Source: Mucilaginibacter sp. KACC 22773
Lineage (GTDB): Bacteria; Bacteroidota; Bacteroidia; Sphingobacteriales; Sphingobacteriaceae
NCBI RefSeq assembly: GCF_028736215.1
Contig: NZ_CP117883.1
Span: forward strand, 4,774,001 to 4,838,000
DNA length: 64,000 nucleotides
Direction: 5' to 3'
Shown: piece after piece, positions 42,396 through 51,870 of the stretch
Layout: the number at the start of each line of letters is the position of its first letter
Numbering within the stretch: position 1 is the stretch's first letter
The notes under the pieces: generated by a model
Seen by the model: the letters and a program-made list of their open reading frames with translations, nothing else
Databases searched by the model: none
What the model was told of the DNA's origin: nothing
Translations under genes and position numbers: made by a program

Positions 42396-44159
42396 TCAAT
42401 TGCTGCCCGAAACTACTTTAATTTCTGTTCTCCTGTTTAGCTGATGGTCAGCTTCTGAACATTTAACCTTATCGGCACATTGATTTACGGGGTTACTTTT
42501 GCTATAGCCTTTGGCTACCATGCGGGTTGGGACAATGCCTTTTTTTACCAGGTAAGTTACAGCAGCTTTGGCCCTGCGCTGCGATAGCGCAAGGTTGTAT
42601 AAATACGATGCCCTTGAATCGCAATAGGATGCCAATGCTATTTTTAACGCCGGATATTGCTTTAAAATACCAGCCAGCCTATCCAGTTCTATGGCTGCAT
42701 CTGGTCGTATGAATGATTTATCAAGATCATAATAAATAGGCCTAATATTGAAATCGGGACGGGATGCCCCCGAAAGAGGGTTGGATGAATCTGGGGATGC
42801 TGGTTTTCCGGTTGCAATAATTGTTTGCGGACTACCACTTATTGGTTTTACAAAAATGGAATCTTTTATGCGGGTAAAAGCATAAATATCATCGCTGCCC
42901 TGGCCGTTATCGCGATTGGACGACAGGTAGCCGCTTTGGCCATCGCGTGTTATCAGGTTAAAATCGTCACTGGTGGAGTTTATAGGATACTTAAGGTTTT
43001 TTGGGGTATCCCAGTTACTTTTTTGGCCATGGGCAACATAAATTTCGTACCCTCCCATACCAGGCATCCCTTTGGAAGCATAGTATAACACACCGTTTTC
43101 ATCTACAAACGGAAAGCTTTCTTCCTCCTTGGAATTGATGGTTTTACCACAATTTACCGGTTTACCCCAGCTTCCGTCACTTTGTTTTTCGCAATACCAG
43201 ATATCTGTTTTGCCCTGCCCGCCCTGCATATCCGAACTGAAATAGATCAGCCTGCCATCTTTTGATAATGCTGCGTTACCTACAGAATACTGCTGCACGT
43301 TATTATACGGAAAACTACCCGAAATAACCCACCCGCCATCTTTTTTTACGGCGGTAACCAATTGCAGCCGGCGGGTATAAAACCGGGTGTTATTTTTGCC
43401 GCTACGTTGGTCTATGGGTAAGTTTTTAGCAGCAACTTCGGTAGTCAGGGTAATATAGGCAGTATCTCCTTTGTTGTTTAACACCATAGGGCCTACATGG
43501 TAAGCATCTTTAAACTCGTTGCTGGTACCGGGATCTAAAAACAGTTGTTTTGTTTCTTTAGTATTTAAATCGTAGGTGTATAGTTTAAACCAGCCGTTGC
43601 CGGTGCGGTTATCTTTTTTGCCATCTTCGGTTTCGCGGTCAGATGTGAATATAATGGTTGTCTGGCCACCGTAGGCCGCCCCCCAATCAGATGACGGGGT
43701 GTTTACGCCGCCAACGTTATTAACCTTAAATTGCGATGGTTGCTTCATCCACACCATTGCCGAATCCACATCGGCCAGTTTTAGGGCTAACGCGCCTGCA
43801 TCATCGGTAAAATACAGTTGGTACTGTTGCCTGGCCTGGTCAAACTTTTGGTTGCGAAACAATACTTCGGCATAAAAATAATGATCGAGTTTGGCGGCTT
43901 TGGGATCATTCAGGGCTTTGGCATACCAATCTTCGGCATCCTGGTATTGGTTAATGTAGCGGTAACAGGTGGCAATACGCTCAACCAATTTAATATCGGG
44001 CTTGTGGCCAACCAGTTTCAGGTAAAATTTAAGGCTTTTGAAATATTCATACTGATCGAAAAGTTTATCGGCCCGTTGTTGTACCGACAATTGTTCCTGC
44101 GCCAAAGTAATCTTTGCCAGCAAAGTCATCAATAAACCAATCAATATTAACTTTTTCAT
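42396..44159 (-). CDS. OmpA-family protein with TPR and PD40 repeats
   Basis: A 587-residue envelope protein. The signal peptide covers 1-20 (KITLAQEQ), TPR-like helices about 25-130, WD40/PD40-like beta-propeller segments about 165-430 (IIFTSDRETEDG, LIYFSSDMQGGQG, GYLSSNRDNGQG), and a C-terminal OmpA peptidoglycan-binding domain about 470-585 (ASYCDSRASYLYNLALSQRRAKAA). It is the PorE-like partner commonly found after PorP/SprF in T9SS-associated operons. It lies 4 nt after the PorP/SprF gene. Confidence 0.9.
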   Translation of the reverse strand: MKKLILIGLLMTLLAKITLAQEQLSVQQRADKLFDQYEYFKSLKFYLKLVGHKPDIKLVERIATCYRYINQYQDAEDWYAKALNDPKAAKLDHYFYAEVLFRNQKFDQARQQYQLYFTDDAGALALKLADVDSAMVWMKQPSQFKVNNVGGVNTPSSDWGAAYGGQTTIIFTSDRETEDGKKDNRTGNGWFKLYTYDLNTKETKQLFLDPGTSNEFKDAYHVGPMVLNNKGDTAYITLTTEVAAKNLPIDQRSGKNNTRFYTRRLQLVTAVKKDGGWVISGSFPYNNVQQYSVGNAALSKDGRLIYFSSDMQGGQGKTDIWYCEKQSDGSWGKPVNCGKTINSKEEESFPFVDENGVLYYASKGMPGMGGYEIYVAHGQKSNWDTPKNLKYPINSTSDDFNLITRDGQSGYLSSNRDNGQGSDDIYAFTRIKDSIFVKPISGSPQTIIATGKPASPDSSNPLSGASRPDFNIRPIYYDLDKSFIRPDAAIELDRLAGILKQYPALKIALASYCDSRASYLYNLALSQRRAKAAVTYLVKKGIVPTRMVAKGYSKSNPVNQCADKVKCSEADHQLNRRTEIKVVSGSN

Positions 44160-44163
44160 CTGC

Positions 44164-45150
44164 CTAAAAATATCTCGGACTAACCACTCTTGGGCTTTTG
44201 CCCGGAAAACTTATACTCAACGACAATTCATGCGACCCACTTTGCGAACTTGCCAGCCTGCTTGTAGTAAAATCATATGAATAGCCAATCCTGAAGTTTT
44301 CGCTTACATAAAATTGTACCATCGCCGCTACGGCGTCAGTTTTATCAAGTCCGCTTTGCAGGTTACTTTTTTTCCACAGCTTTATCCCGGTCCGGTATGA
44401 TGCACCTACCCAAATGGTTTTGTTAAATACTATGTAATTGCTTACATCAAGGTTGGTGGGGCCTTTAAAGTCCTCTTTTATCAAAAACGATGGTTTAATA
44501 TCCATGCCTTCATTTAACGGCACCATTGCTCCGCCGGTTAAGTAAACTGTACGGGCCTGCTTATACTGTTGCAAATGATCGATAGTGTTACCCAAACCCG
44601 AAAGCAAGTTAAACACTGATGCGCCAACATATACAGTTGGCGAGTAATAATAAACCCCGAAACGAAAATCGGGCGTAACATTGCTTTGCGTTCCGGCGGG
44701 TATGTTAGTATCCCCGTCATCAGTAGCGTTAAATTTAGTGCCATCCAGGCGATACTGTATGGCGCCAAAGCCGAGGCCAAAACTCAGCCGTTTGGTATCA
44801 TCCTCATCAAGCCTTAGCCTGTAGGCATAGTTTACATATACCGATGATGTACTCTCGGGCCCAAGCTTGTCAAAAGTAGCTATCAACCCTAAGCCCATAT
44901 TCTGGTTGGTGCTGTTGGTTAGGCCATCAACAGATACCGTGCCTGTTTTAGGCGCATCATTAATACCCACCCATTGGATACGGCTGCTTAAGTTAAGTGT
45001 CCAGTCCTGCTTATAGCCTGCATAGGCCGGGTTTACCGCCAGGCCATTGAACATATACTGGCTAAATTGTATGCTTTGCTGGGCCTGCAATTTTACGGTG
45101 AGTAAAACCAGGCCGGCTACCAGGATATATAGTTTAAAGCCCCGCATCAT
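44164..45150 (-). CDS. PorP/SprF-family type IX secretion membrane protein
   Basis: A 328-residue outer-membrane beta-barrel protein of the PorP/SprF family. The signal peptide covers 1-23 (VKLQAQQ). It opens IQFSQYMFNGLAVNPAYAGY and has barrel strands to the end, including FRIGYSYDFTTS. Family members act with specific gliding or adhesin-type cargo, here presumably the large protein encoded upstream, with which the gene overlaps by 4 nt (ATGA), and with the OmpA-PD40 protein downstream. Confidence 0.93.
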   Translation of the reverse strand: MMRGFKLYILVAGLVLLTVKLQAQQSIQFSQYMFNGLAVNPAYAGYKQDWTLNLSSRIQWVGINDAPKTGTVSVDGLTNSTNQNMGLGLIATFDKLGPESTSSVYVNYAYRLRLDEDDTKRLSFGLGFGAIQYRLDGTKFNATDDGDTNIPAGTQSNVTPDFRFGVYYYSPTVYVGASVFNLLSGLGNTIDHLQQYKQARTVYLTGGAMVPLNEGMDIKPSFLIKEDFKGPTNLDVSNYIVFNKTIWVGASYRTGIKLWKKSNLQSGLDKTDAVAAMVQFYVSENFRIGYSYDFTTSRLASSQSGSHELSLSISFPGKSPRVVSPRYF

Positions 45151-47678
45151 TTACTCAATTTTAAAAACACCCAGCCCTTAACCGGGGTAAATTCGCCTGT
45201 ATGCTCCTTCCGGTTCAATACATAAAAATAGGTAGCCTCGGCAAGGCCGCTGCCGCTCCAATCGTTTTTGTAATTATCAGAACGGTAAACCTCGTTGCCC
45301 CATCGGTTAAACACCCTGAGCTGCGAACCGGGATAGCTCTCTAACCCAACAATTTTAAAAGCATCGTTTTTGCCGTCATTGTTGGGTGTTATTACATTGG
45401 GGATCTGCAAATCGGCCGGGATCACTTTCAACACCACCGTATCGGCACAACCATTAATGTTGGTAAATACAAAATGATATAAGCCAACTTTATCCAACCC
45501 GGTTATGGTAGTTGTATTGCTTGCGGGGGTAGTGATAGTCGCCGGCAGCGGATCTCCGGCAACCTGGGTAAATACACCGGTACCGGTTGCCGCCATAGTG
45601 GCCGGAGCATACTCAAATACGGTTTGATCGGCACCTGCATTTGGGCCCGGCGCAATGTTTACCGTGTTGGTTTTAACATTATTACAACCTGCACCGGATG
45701 GGGAAGCATCACATTCGTTATTTGGGTCGGCAGGTACAGCAGCATCCGGATTGGTGGCATCCGGGTCTGTTACATCCGCCGGCCTTAACACAGCGGCCTC
45801 AACCGTAAGGTTACCGTTTGTTGCCAGTGCTACATTCCCTGCAATGGTAAATGTGCGCACAGCCCCATTTGCTATATCGAGGTTAGCATGGTAGGCATTT
45901 GCCACAACAGCGCCGCCTGAGGTTGCCGAACTGCCGGTTGTAGCAGCACTTGTTACTACCACCCCGCTGATATCATTAGGAAAACTAAAGCTGAAACCGC
46001 CTCCCTTAACATCGTCGGGGCCGTTATTTTTTACCACCACTTTATATATAACCGGCTGGCCTGAACAAGCCGCCGCAGCCGTTATACTTTCAACAGAAAG
46101 ATCGGCTTCCTGCATTACAAAGCTTAGCGAAGTAGTTACCGGTTTACTTTTTATATAACTCCAGGTATCGATAGATTTATTGTTGCCAAAATCGGCATCA
46201 TTGGTGGATATGCTGGTAGTGGTACCCCATTTATGCCCGTTTATGGCGCTGCTTAATCCCGTAAGGTTCTTTACCGGGTTTGATGATGTGCCTACTATAC
46301 TGATAGGCGTATCGTCCCAATACAAGGAATCGTCCGGGGCGTAGGTGCCATTTGTGCGCGTAAGTAAAAGGCCGTTTACATTGCGTTCCACATCAAAAAA
46401 CGGAAAATGGACTTCGCCGGCAGTAGTGGCTATAGTTATATTTACCTGCAACGATAAGCTGCTGTTGCCGGCTACTTTGGTACCCAGGCCATCAAGTCCA
46501 TCCCAATAAACCTGGTTACCTCCTGTGGTTGCCTGGCCGGTTAATTTACGGTCGATAGCGTCGGTGTACAAACCGTTTTGGTTTATATCAATCCCTATTA
46601 CATAATTACCGTTGCCCGTTATATTAAAATTAAAATTGCCGCCCAGCGGATTGGTTCCTGCTTTACCAATAGTTCCTTCGGCGCCTGTGAAAGTAACGTT
46701 AGTTATTGCCGGTACTACCGGAGTATTTAAAAGCCAGGTTGTTGCCGCGCCCGGCGTATTGGCTACAGCCGGCATATCGGTAGCCGGAATATTAAAAAAT
46801 ATTTTTTGGGTTATATCGGTTTGAGTATCGGCCACGCGTGGGTCCTGAACGTTAACGCTGGCGCTAAGCCCGTCGATACTTTTGTACGATGCCTTTCCAT
46901 CCGCGCCCCTAAAGCCCTTGTTATTTACAAAAAAGGTAAAGCCATTACCGGCCTGGCCATTGTTGTTTAATATGTATTGATATCCGTCTTTTGTCAGGAT
47001 GTGGAATATGGCGTTAAAGCCCACATTAAACGTACCCAGTATTCCCGAAAATACCTGCGTATACACCCTGCCATTTATAAAGCCCGAATTTGAAGCATTG
47101 CGTACCGATACATCAAAGGCGGTAATATATTCGGCTTGCGGCTGTGTCCAGTTGGCATTGGCCGGAATGGTAGGCGGATTACCGTTTAATACCGTTCCGG
47201 GGTTTTCGGCCACAAAATCAATTTCCCAAACCCCATCCTGGCCTGCGCCTACTGTTTTAATAAACGGCGTAAATCCACCTGCATTAGGCAACGGGCCTGC
47301 AACTTCCTGGGCGCGGCTATGAATATTACCGGTATTGGCATTTGTACCGCTGGTATAATTGTTACCGTCGGGCGCCCGAAGGTTAATGGTACCGCCGGCA
47401 ATCCCCTGGGCGCTTGAGCCTACGTAAATACTTTCGCCGGCTTTAACGTAAACCTTAACAGTACCTAACGTGGGGAACGGGAAGGATGTATTGGTAATTA
47501 CGGTGCTCGAAAACAGATAAGCACGGTATCCGCCATTGGCGGTAAGTTCTTTACTGCCCTCGGCATATAAACCTGCAACCGGCAATAAAAACAAAATTAC
47601 AGTACTAAAAAAGCCTTTTATGATTAGCTTAAGGTATGAATAAGGTTTGCCACAAAAAGTTACTGCTTTCTTAAGCAT
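45147..47678 (-). CDS. Large surface protein with DUF11 and gliding-motility C-terminal domain
   Basis: An 843-residue exported protein. The signal peptide is about 1-40 (VAGLYAEG). Residues 40-520 form beta-sandwich-rich text with Gly/Asn/Thr bias. A DUF11-like domain lies around 530-640 (ADLSVESITAAA, VVKNNGPDDVKGG). The C-terminal about 755-843 is the gliding-motility-associated/CHU-type domain (IPNVITPNNDGKNDAFKI, RVFNRWGNEVYRS, YFYVLN), a T9SS-type sorting signal that works with SprF. It is probably the cargo of the following PorP/SprF protein. Confidence 0.9.
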   Translation of the reverse strand: MLKKAVTFCGKPYSYLKLIIKGFFSTVILFLLPVAGLYAEGSKELTANGGYRAYLFSSTVITNTSFPFPTLGTVKVYVKAGESIYVGSSAQGIAGGTINLRAPDGNNYTSGTNANTGNIHSRAQEVAGPLPNAGGFTPFIKTVGAGQDGVWEIDFVAENPGTVLNGNPPTIPANANWTQPQAEYITAFDVSVRNASNSGFINGRVYTQVFSGILGTFNVGFNAIFHILTKDGYQYILNNNGQAGNGFTFFVNNKGFRGADGKASYKSIDGLSASVNVQDPRVADTQTDITQKIFFNIPATDMPAVANTPGAATTWLLNTPVVPAITNVTFTGAEGTIGKAGTNPLGGNFNFNITGNGNYVIGIDINQNGLYTDAIDRKLTGQATTGGNQVYWDGLDGLGTKVAGNSSLSLQVNITIATTAGEVHFPFFDVERNVNGLLLTRTNGTYAPDDSLYWDDTPISIVGTSSNPVKNLTGLSSAINGHKWGTTTSISTNDADFGNNKSIDTWSYIKSKPVTTSLSFVMQEADLSVESITAAAACSGQPVIYKVVVKNNGPDDVKGGGFSFSFPNDISGVVVTSAATTGSSATSGGAVVANAYHANLDIANGAVRTFTIAGNVALATNGNLTVEAAVLRPADVTDPDATNPDAAVPADPNNECDASPSGAGCNNVKTNTVNIAPGPNAGADQTVFEYAPATMAATGTGVFTQVAGDPLPATITTPASNTTTITGLDKVGLYHFVFTNINGCADTVVLKVIPADLQIPNVITPNNDGKNDAFKIVGLESYPGSQLRVFNRWGNEVYRSDNYKNDWSGSGLAEATYFYVLNRKEHTGEFTPVKGWVFLKLSK

Positions 47679-48402
47679 CGAGGTTTATTTACAAAGCTGT
47701 AAGTTATAAAAAGCAGGCGAAATAAGTGTGAAAAATTTACACCGGGCAATAAAACAATAACCCGGGCCATTAATGCCTCCATCAAATTTCCAGGTACTTA
47801 CGGTAAACTGGGGATATTGCTTGGATATGCCCGGTTAGCTTTAAAACAGGCCCAACCAGTAAAGTAGTTGCCGGATTAGTATTTGCCAGGTGTACCACCC
47901 CGTACCAGGGTGTTTCACCCCGTACCAGGGTGTTTCAGGGCGTTTCACCCTGTCTCGCCCCGAAGCGGTACACACAGTTTATCAACACAAAGGGATAAAT
48001 CCTTTTCAAAAATCATTTATTCCTGAAATGAACAACTGTTTCAATCTTTTTCGGGGAACTGCCAACAGCCCATGTAAAATAATTTTTCCTTAAGCCGCTT
48101 GTTTCGGACAATCTTTCGACAGGCGCCGTATCTAACCAAAATAAAACAGATGGATGCGTTTATGTAACATAAAATACGAAAAAAGCATCGGGAATAATAT
48201 CATGATCTTCAAATGAGCGAATTTAGCATTTGTTAACAATTTATTAAACCTTACGCCACGCTTACTATCTAAATCAAAAAACAAATGCGGTTTCCTTGCC
48301 TTTTTACTAATACATGATCTTAAGTAAATTAAAAAACCGTATTTTTAAGGCGTCTTTTCAGATCATCATATTGGCAACAATAAACTATAATTAACTAAGG
48401 GT
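47679..48402. other. 724-bp gene-free region between divergent genes
   Basis: It holds the 10-bp-phased array at 47888-47957. Otherwise I see AT-rich text with no credible gene, terminator or clear promoter box. One plus-strand frame crossing the array has no start context or homology and is treated as chance. Confidence 0.55.
47888..47957. repeat. Seven 10-bp units, helically phased, alternating CCC and GGG
   Basis: Reading in 10-mers from 47888: AGGTGTACCA, CCCCGTACCA, GGGTGTTTCA, CCCCGTACCA, GGGTGTTTCA, GGGCGTTTCA, CCCTGTCTCG. The common core is Y-G-T-N-Y-C-(A/G). Two 20-bp composite units (47898-47917 and 47918-47937) are identical. The left end lies 210 bp upstream of the surface-protein gene and the right end about 445 bp upstream of the divergent gene. 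Confidence 0.8.
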
Positions 48403-49896
48403 ATGAATGCCATTCACAACAAGGATATAGGGACCAAACAAAAGGCACTTGCCATTAACCTTGATCCTAAAATATACGGTTCATTCGCCGAAATTGGCGC
48501 AGGACAGGATGTTGCAGCCAACTTTTTTAAGGCCGGCGCATCATCGGGCACTATAGCCAAAACCATGTCGGCTTATGATATGGTTTTCTCCGATGCCATT
48601 TATGGCGTACAACAATCAAGGCGCTACGTAAGCGAAGCCCGCTTAATATCAATGCTTGACCATGAATACGGGCTGCTGATTGAACGTTTGGCCGTACAAC
48701 GTGGCGATTCCACAACGTTTTTCGCTTTCTCTGATACCGTTTCAGCTTTAAATTACAATAAAACCAACGACGGCCACGGCTGGATGGGGGTACGCTTTCA
48801 GCTACAGCCAAACGGCGCGTTTAATGATGTAGTTATTCACGTAAAACTGCTGGATAACGATACTAACCTGCAGCAGCAGGCTGTGGGCATTTTGGGGGTA
48901 AACCTGATGTATGCCTGCTTTTACTACAACGAAATTCCTCCGGTATTTTTGTTGTCGCTAATGGATAACCTATCAAGAGACAGGATTCAAATTGACATGA
49001 TCCGCTTTGAAGGGCCCGATTTTACCAAGGTAGACAACAGACTGATGAGCCTGCACCTTGTAAAATATGGTTTTTCTGACGCTGCCGTATTTGGGCCCGA
49101 TGGCAAAAACATGCAGCCTACCGAAGCGCTTTATAAAAAACACATTGTGGTGATCCGCGGCCGTTTCCGACCGATTATTAACGTGCATTTGGATATGCTG
49201 AATAATGGCGTTAAGCAATTTTTACAGGAACCCGATGTTGATAACACCAAAGTGGTAGTAGTTACCGAACTTACCCTGCAGGCTTTAAAAGAGCGAAACG
49301 CCGACCTGAATGCCGATATTGATGAAAAAGACTTTCTTGACCGGGTAGATATCCTGTGCTCGCTTGGGCAAACGGTTATGATTAGTAATTTTCATGAGTA
49401 TTATAAACTGGTGGCTTACCTTTCAAAAATCACCAGGTTAAAAATAGGGATGGTGCTGGGCTTCCCTAATTTGGAGTACATCTTTTCGGAAGAACATTAC
49501 AAAGATCTTCCCGGCGGTATTCTGGAATCATTCGCTACGCTATTTAGCCGTAAGGTAAAACTGTTCATATACCCTACCCTGCGCGATGGCGTAATCTGGA
49601 ACTGCCTTAAATTTTACCCACCGCCACATCTTATCGATTTGTACCGCTACCTTATTGCCAACAACAAGATTGAAGATATCAGGCACTATAACGAAGGTAA
49701 CCTGCATGTTGATACCGACAACGTGCTCCAGCTCATAAAACAAGGCTCTGCAGGATGGGAGGAATATGTACCTAACGAGGTAGCCGCCATGATAAAAAAC
49801 CGGTGCTTATTTGGCTTCAATTGTGAAGTACCGCCGGTTAACGTTGTTGCAGAAACTAATGAAAGTGATACCCAGACGCAAACAGCTACTGTTTAA
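48403..49896 (+). CDS. Conserved hypothetical protein, about 500 residues
   Basis: A 497-residue soluble protein with no signal or membrane segments. It opens with LDPKIYGSFAEIGAGQDVAANFF and has a well-conserved look (KTMSAYDMVFSDAIYG, NDGHGWMGVRFQ, RGRFRPIINVHLDML). I associate such sequences with a broadly conserved bacterial family whose database names (for example TonB receptor or nucleotide adenylyltransferase) do not match visible motifs: there is no barrel, plug, Rossmann HxGH or Walker motif. Function is not assigned. A C-terminal low-complexity tail (about 475-497) is rich in Thr and Gln. Confidence 0.8.
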   Translation: MNAIHNKDIGTKQKALAINLDPKIYGSFAEIGAGQDVAANFFKAGASSGTIAKTMSAYDMVFSDAIYGVQQSRRYVSEARLISMLDHEYGLLIERLAVQRGDSTTFFAFSDTVSALNYNKTNDGHGWMGVRFQLQPNGAFNDVVIHVKLLDNDTNLQQQAVGILGVNLMYACFYYNEIPPVFLLSLMDNLSRDRIQIDMIRFEGPDFTKVDNRLMSLHLVKYGFSDAAVFGPDGKNMQPTEALYKKHIVVIRGRFRPIINVHLDMLNNGVKQFLQEPDVDNTKVVVVTELTLQALKERNADLNADIDEKDFLDRVDILCSLGQTVMISNFHEYYKLVAYLSKITRLKIGMVLGFPNLEYIFSEEHYKDLPGGILESFATLFSRKVKLFIYPTLRDGVIWNCLKFYPPPHLIDLYRYLIANNKIEDIRHYNEGNLHVDTDNVLQLIKQGSAGWEEYVPNEVAAMIKNRCLFGFNCEVPPVNVVAETNESDTQTQTATV

Positions 49897-49921
49897 CATT
49901 TGCCAAATAATTTTAAACCAT

Positions 49922-49963
49922 AAAAAAAGCCGCCGCATAACAACATATACAGCGGCTTTTTTT
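49922..49963. terminator. Bidirectional terminator
   Basis: AAAAAAAGCCGC (49922-49933) pairs perfectly with GCGGCTTTTTTT (49952-49963) between convergent genes. Confidence 0.92.
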
Positions 49964-49978
49964 CTTGTAACTAATCCC

Positions 49979-51814
49979 CTATTTCAGCAACGCCTTCAGC
50001 TTATTAAAAATTTCGTTGTTGTTAAAAATGCCCCTAAAATCAAGCGAGTGCGGGCCGTAGGCAAATAAGGGCACAGGTGTCCCGGTATGGTCGTTAGTAC
50101 TAAAATCGCCCCAAACGTATCCTTTGCCGATATTGCCATCCAACAGCGTTAACCCACCTGTTTCATGATCGGCAGTAACAATAACCAGTGTTTCGCCATC
50201 TTCGTCGGCAAAGCGCAGGGCATCGCCAACCATCCGGTCAAAATCGCTGTTCTCGGTAATTACCTGTTTAAGATTATTGTTGTGGCCACCGTGATCAATC
50301 TGCGATCCTTCAATCATCATAAAAAATCCGTTTGGCGCATTTTTAAAAGTTTGGGTTACTTTTTTTAATGCCAGCGGCAAATAGTTTCCCCGGCCATCCA
50401 TTTTGGGCCTGGTTACACTATCGTCCATTAATGCCAGGATCTTTGTTGCAGGTGTATTTATAAAATCATCAAAAGTGCGGATAATGGTATACCCGCGTTG
50501 TTTCATTTTATCGATGGGCGTTTGTCCATTTACCGGCTGGGTAAAATCTTTATAAGCCGACCCTAAAAATATATCAACCGGCGATGATACTATTTGACCG
50601 GCAATATCGGTGGCATTACTCCTTTCGGCATTATGAGCGTAAAAGGCTGCGGGTGTTGCATCGGTAAGTTCGCATACCACAATGTCGGCCGTTTTTTTTC
50701 CTGCTTCGGCGCTGTAATCGGCCAACGATTTTAATGGCTTACCTTCCGGATCAACCCCCACTGCCCTATCATTTGTTTTTTGTCCCGACGCAAAAGCTGT
50801 TGCGCCGGCAGCTGAATCAGTGATGTAGGCATCGGCCGAGTAAGTAACCGAAAAGCCCATGTTAAGCATCTGGAATATATTAAGCTGCCCCCTGTTGGCA
50901 CTATAAGTGGCGTATAGTTGCGATAAGCCCATGCCATCGCCTATACATAAAATGATATTTTTAACCTTTTTTACCTCACCATCTGATTTATAAGTTGGGT
51001 GATAAATAACGTAAGGTTCTGGAGCAATGTATTCAGATTTCTCTTTCCTGTTTAAAAAATTGCCGAGCCCTTCTATGTCATCGGTTCCTATAACATCAAC
51101 GCCCAAGCGCAACATAGCCAGCCAGCTGCTTTTGGTATCGGGAGTTTCGTAAAAACGTACTTTTTTGCCGGCATGATGAACGCTGTCGATGCCACCTTTT
51201 ATTCTTTTAATTTCATCGGCATTAAATACGCCTTTGCCATTCCAATGCACATATTTGCTTAACGGAAAGCTCACCAATCCAATTTTTTTCCATTGAGCGG
51301 GCGTAAACCCATCTAAATGATCAACATCAAAAGATATCCAATCCGGGTAGTTTGGCATTACAGCTGCCGGAGGTACCGCCCCCGTCATTACGATAGATAA
51401 CCTGCCGGGATGCCCATCATAGGCAAAATATTTTTCTAACGGTTTAAGTTCGCTGATTACCAAGGGTAATATGGCTTTATAATCTTCTTTTATTTCGATA
51501 AGCAGCCGCAGGTGTCTTTGCGGATCGCGGTTAAGTTTCTCGATTAGCGGATCGATATAGAAGATTTTCAACGAGCGTTTGGCGCTGATCTCCTTTTTAT
51601 CATGCGCCACCATCAGTTGGCCGTTTACCGCATACACATCGGCCTCAATTGACCCAAAACCTTTTTCATAGGCCCGATAAAATGGAATGTTGTTTTTGTA
51701 ATCATTGTGGGAGTGTGCATCGGCAACGGTATACTCTTTAATTTGTGCGCTCACGCACAAGTTTATACTCAGCAGCAAAGCGGTAAGCAAGATAATTGTA
51801 GTACTGTTTTTCAT
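49979..51814 (-). CDS. Fusion of glycerophosphodiesterase-like domain and alkaline phosphatase
   Basis: A 611-residue exported protein (signal peptide 1-23, CVSAQI). The N-terminal domain (about 28-265) is GDPD/PI-PLC-like: DAHSHNDY (32-39), EADVYAVNGQLMVAHD and LLIEIKEDY give metal-binding acids and His. The C-terminal domain (about 285-610) is an alkaline phosphatase with CIGDGMG, the nucleophile Ser in ITDSAAGATAFASG, EGSQIDHGGHNN and VTADHETGGL. The fusion could hydrolyse phosphodiesters and release inorganic phosphate in one protein. It is the last gene of a sigma-regulated SusC/SusD unit, after a terminator hairpin. Confidence 0.9.
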   Translation of the reverse strand: MKNSTTIILLTALLLSINLCVSAQIKEYTVADAHSHNDYKNNIPFYRAYEKGFGSIEADVYAVNGQLMVAHDKKEISAKRSLKIFYIDPLIEKLNRDPQRHLRLLIEIKEDYKAILPLVISELKPLEKYFAYDGHPGRLSIVMTGAVPPAAVMPNYPDWISFDVDHLDGFTPAQWKKIGLVSFPLSKYVHWNGKGVFNADEIKRIKGGIDSVHHAGKKVRFYETPDTKSSWLAMLRLGVDVIGTDDIEGLGNFLNRKEKSEYIAPEPYVIYHPTYKSDGEVKKVKNIILCIGDGMGLSQLYATYSANRGQLNIFQMLNMGFSVTYSADAYITDSAAGATAFASGQKTNDRAVGVDPEGKPLKSLADYSAEAGKKTADIVVCELTDATPAAFYAHNAERSNATDIAGQIVSSPVDIFLGSAYKDFTQPVNGQTPIDKMKQRGYTIIRTFDDFINTPATKILALMDDSVTRPKMDGRGNYLPLALKKVTQTFKNAPNGFFMMIEGSQIDHGGHNNNLKQVITENSDFDRMVGDALRFADEDGETLVIVTADHETGGLTLLDGNIGKGYVWGDFSTNDHTGTPVPLFAYGPHSLDFRGIFNNNEIFNKLKALLK

Positions 51815-51831
51815 TTTTTAGTTCAATGTAA

Positions 51832-51854
51832 AAAACCGGGCGTTGCCCGGTTTT
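51832..51854 (-). terminator. Hairpin between susD-like gene and phosphatase gene
   Basis: AAAACCGGGC (51832-51841) and GCCCGGTTTT (51845-51854), perfect 10-bp arms with a 3-nt loop. On the minus strand a run of T follows the stem. It can end part of the transcripts after susD and reduce phosphatase expression. Confidence 0.75.
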
Positions 51855-51870
51855 AAAGATATAAATTTAT

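Noticed and set aside
47890..48093. 67-codon plus-strand frame across the 10-bp array
   Set aside because: It is formed by reading the repeat units; codon choice is unlike the neighbours and no domain is visible.
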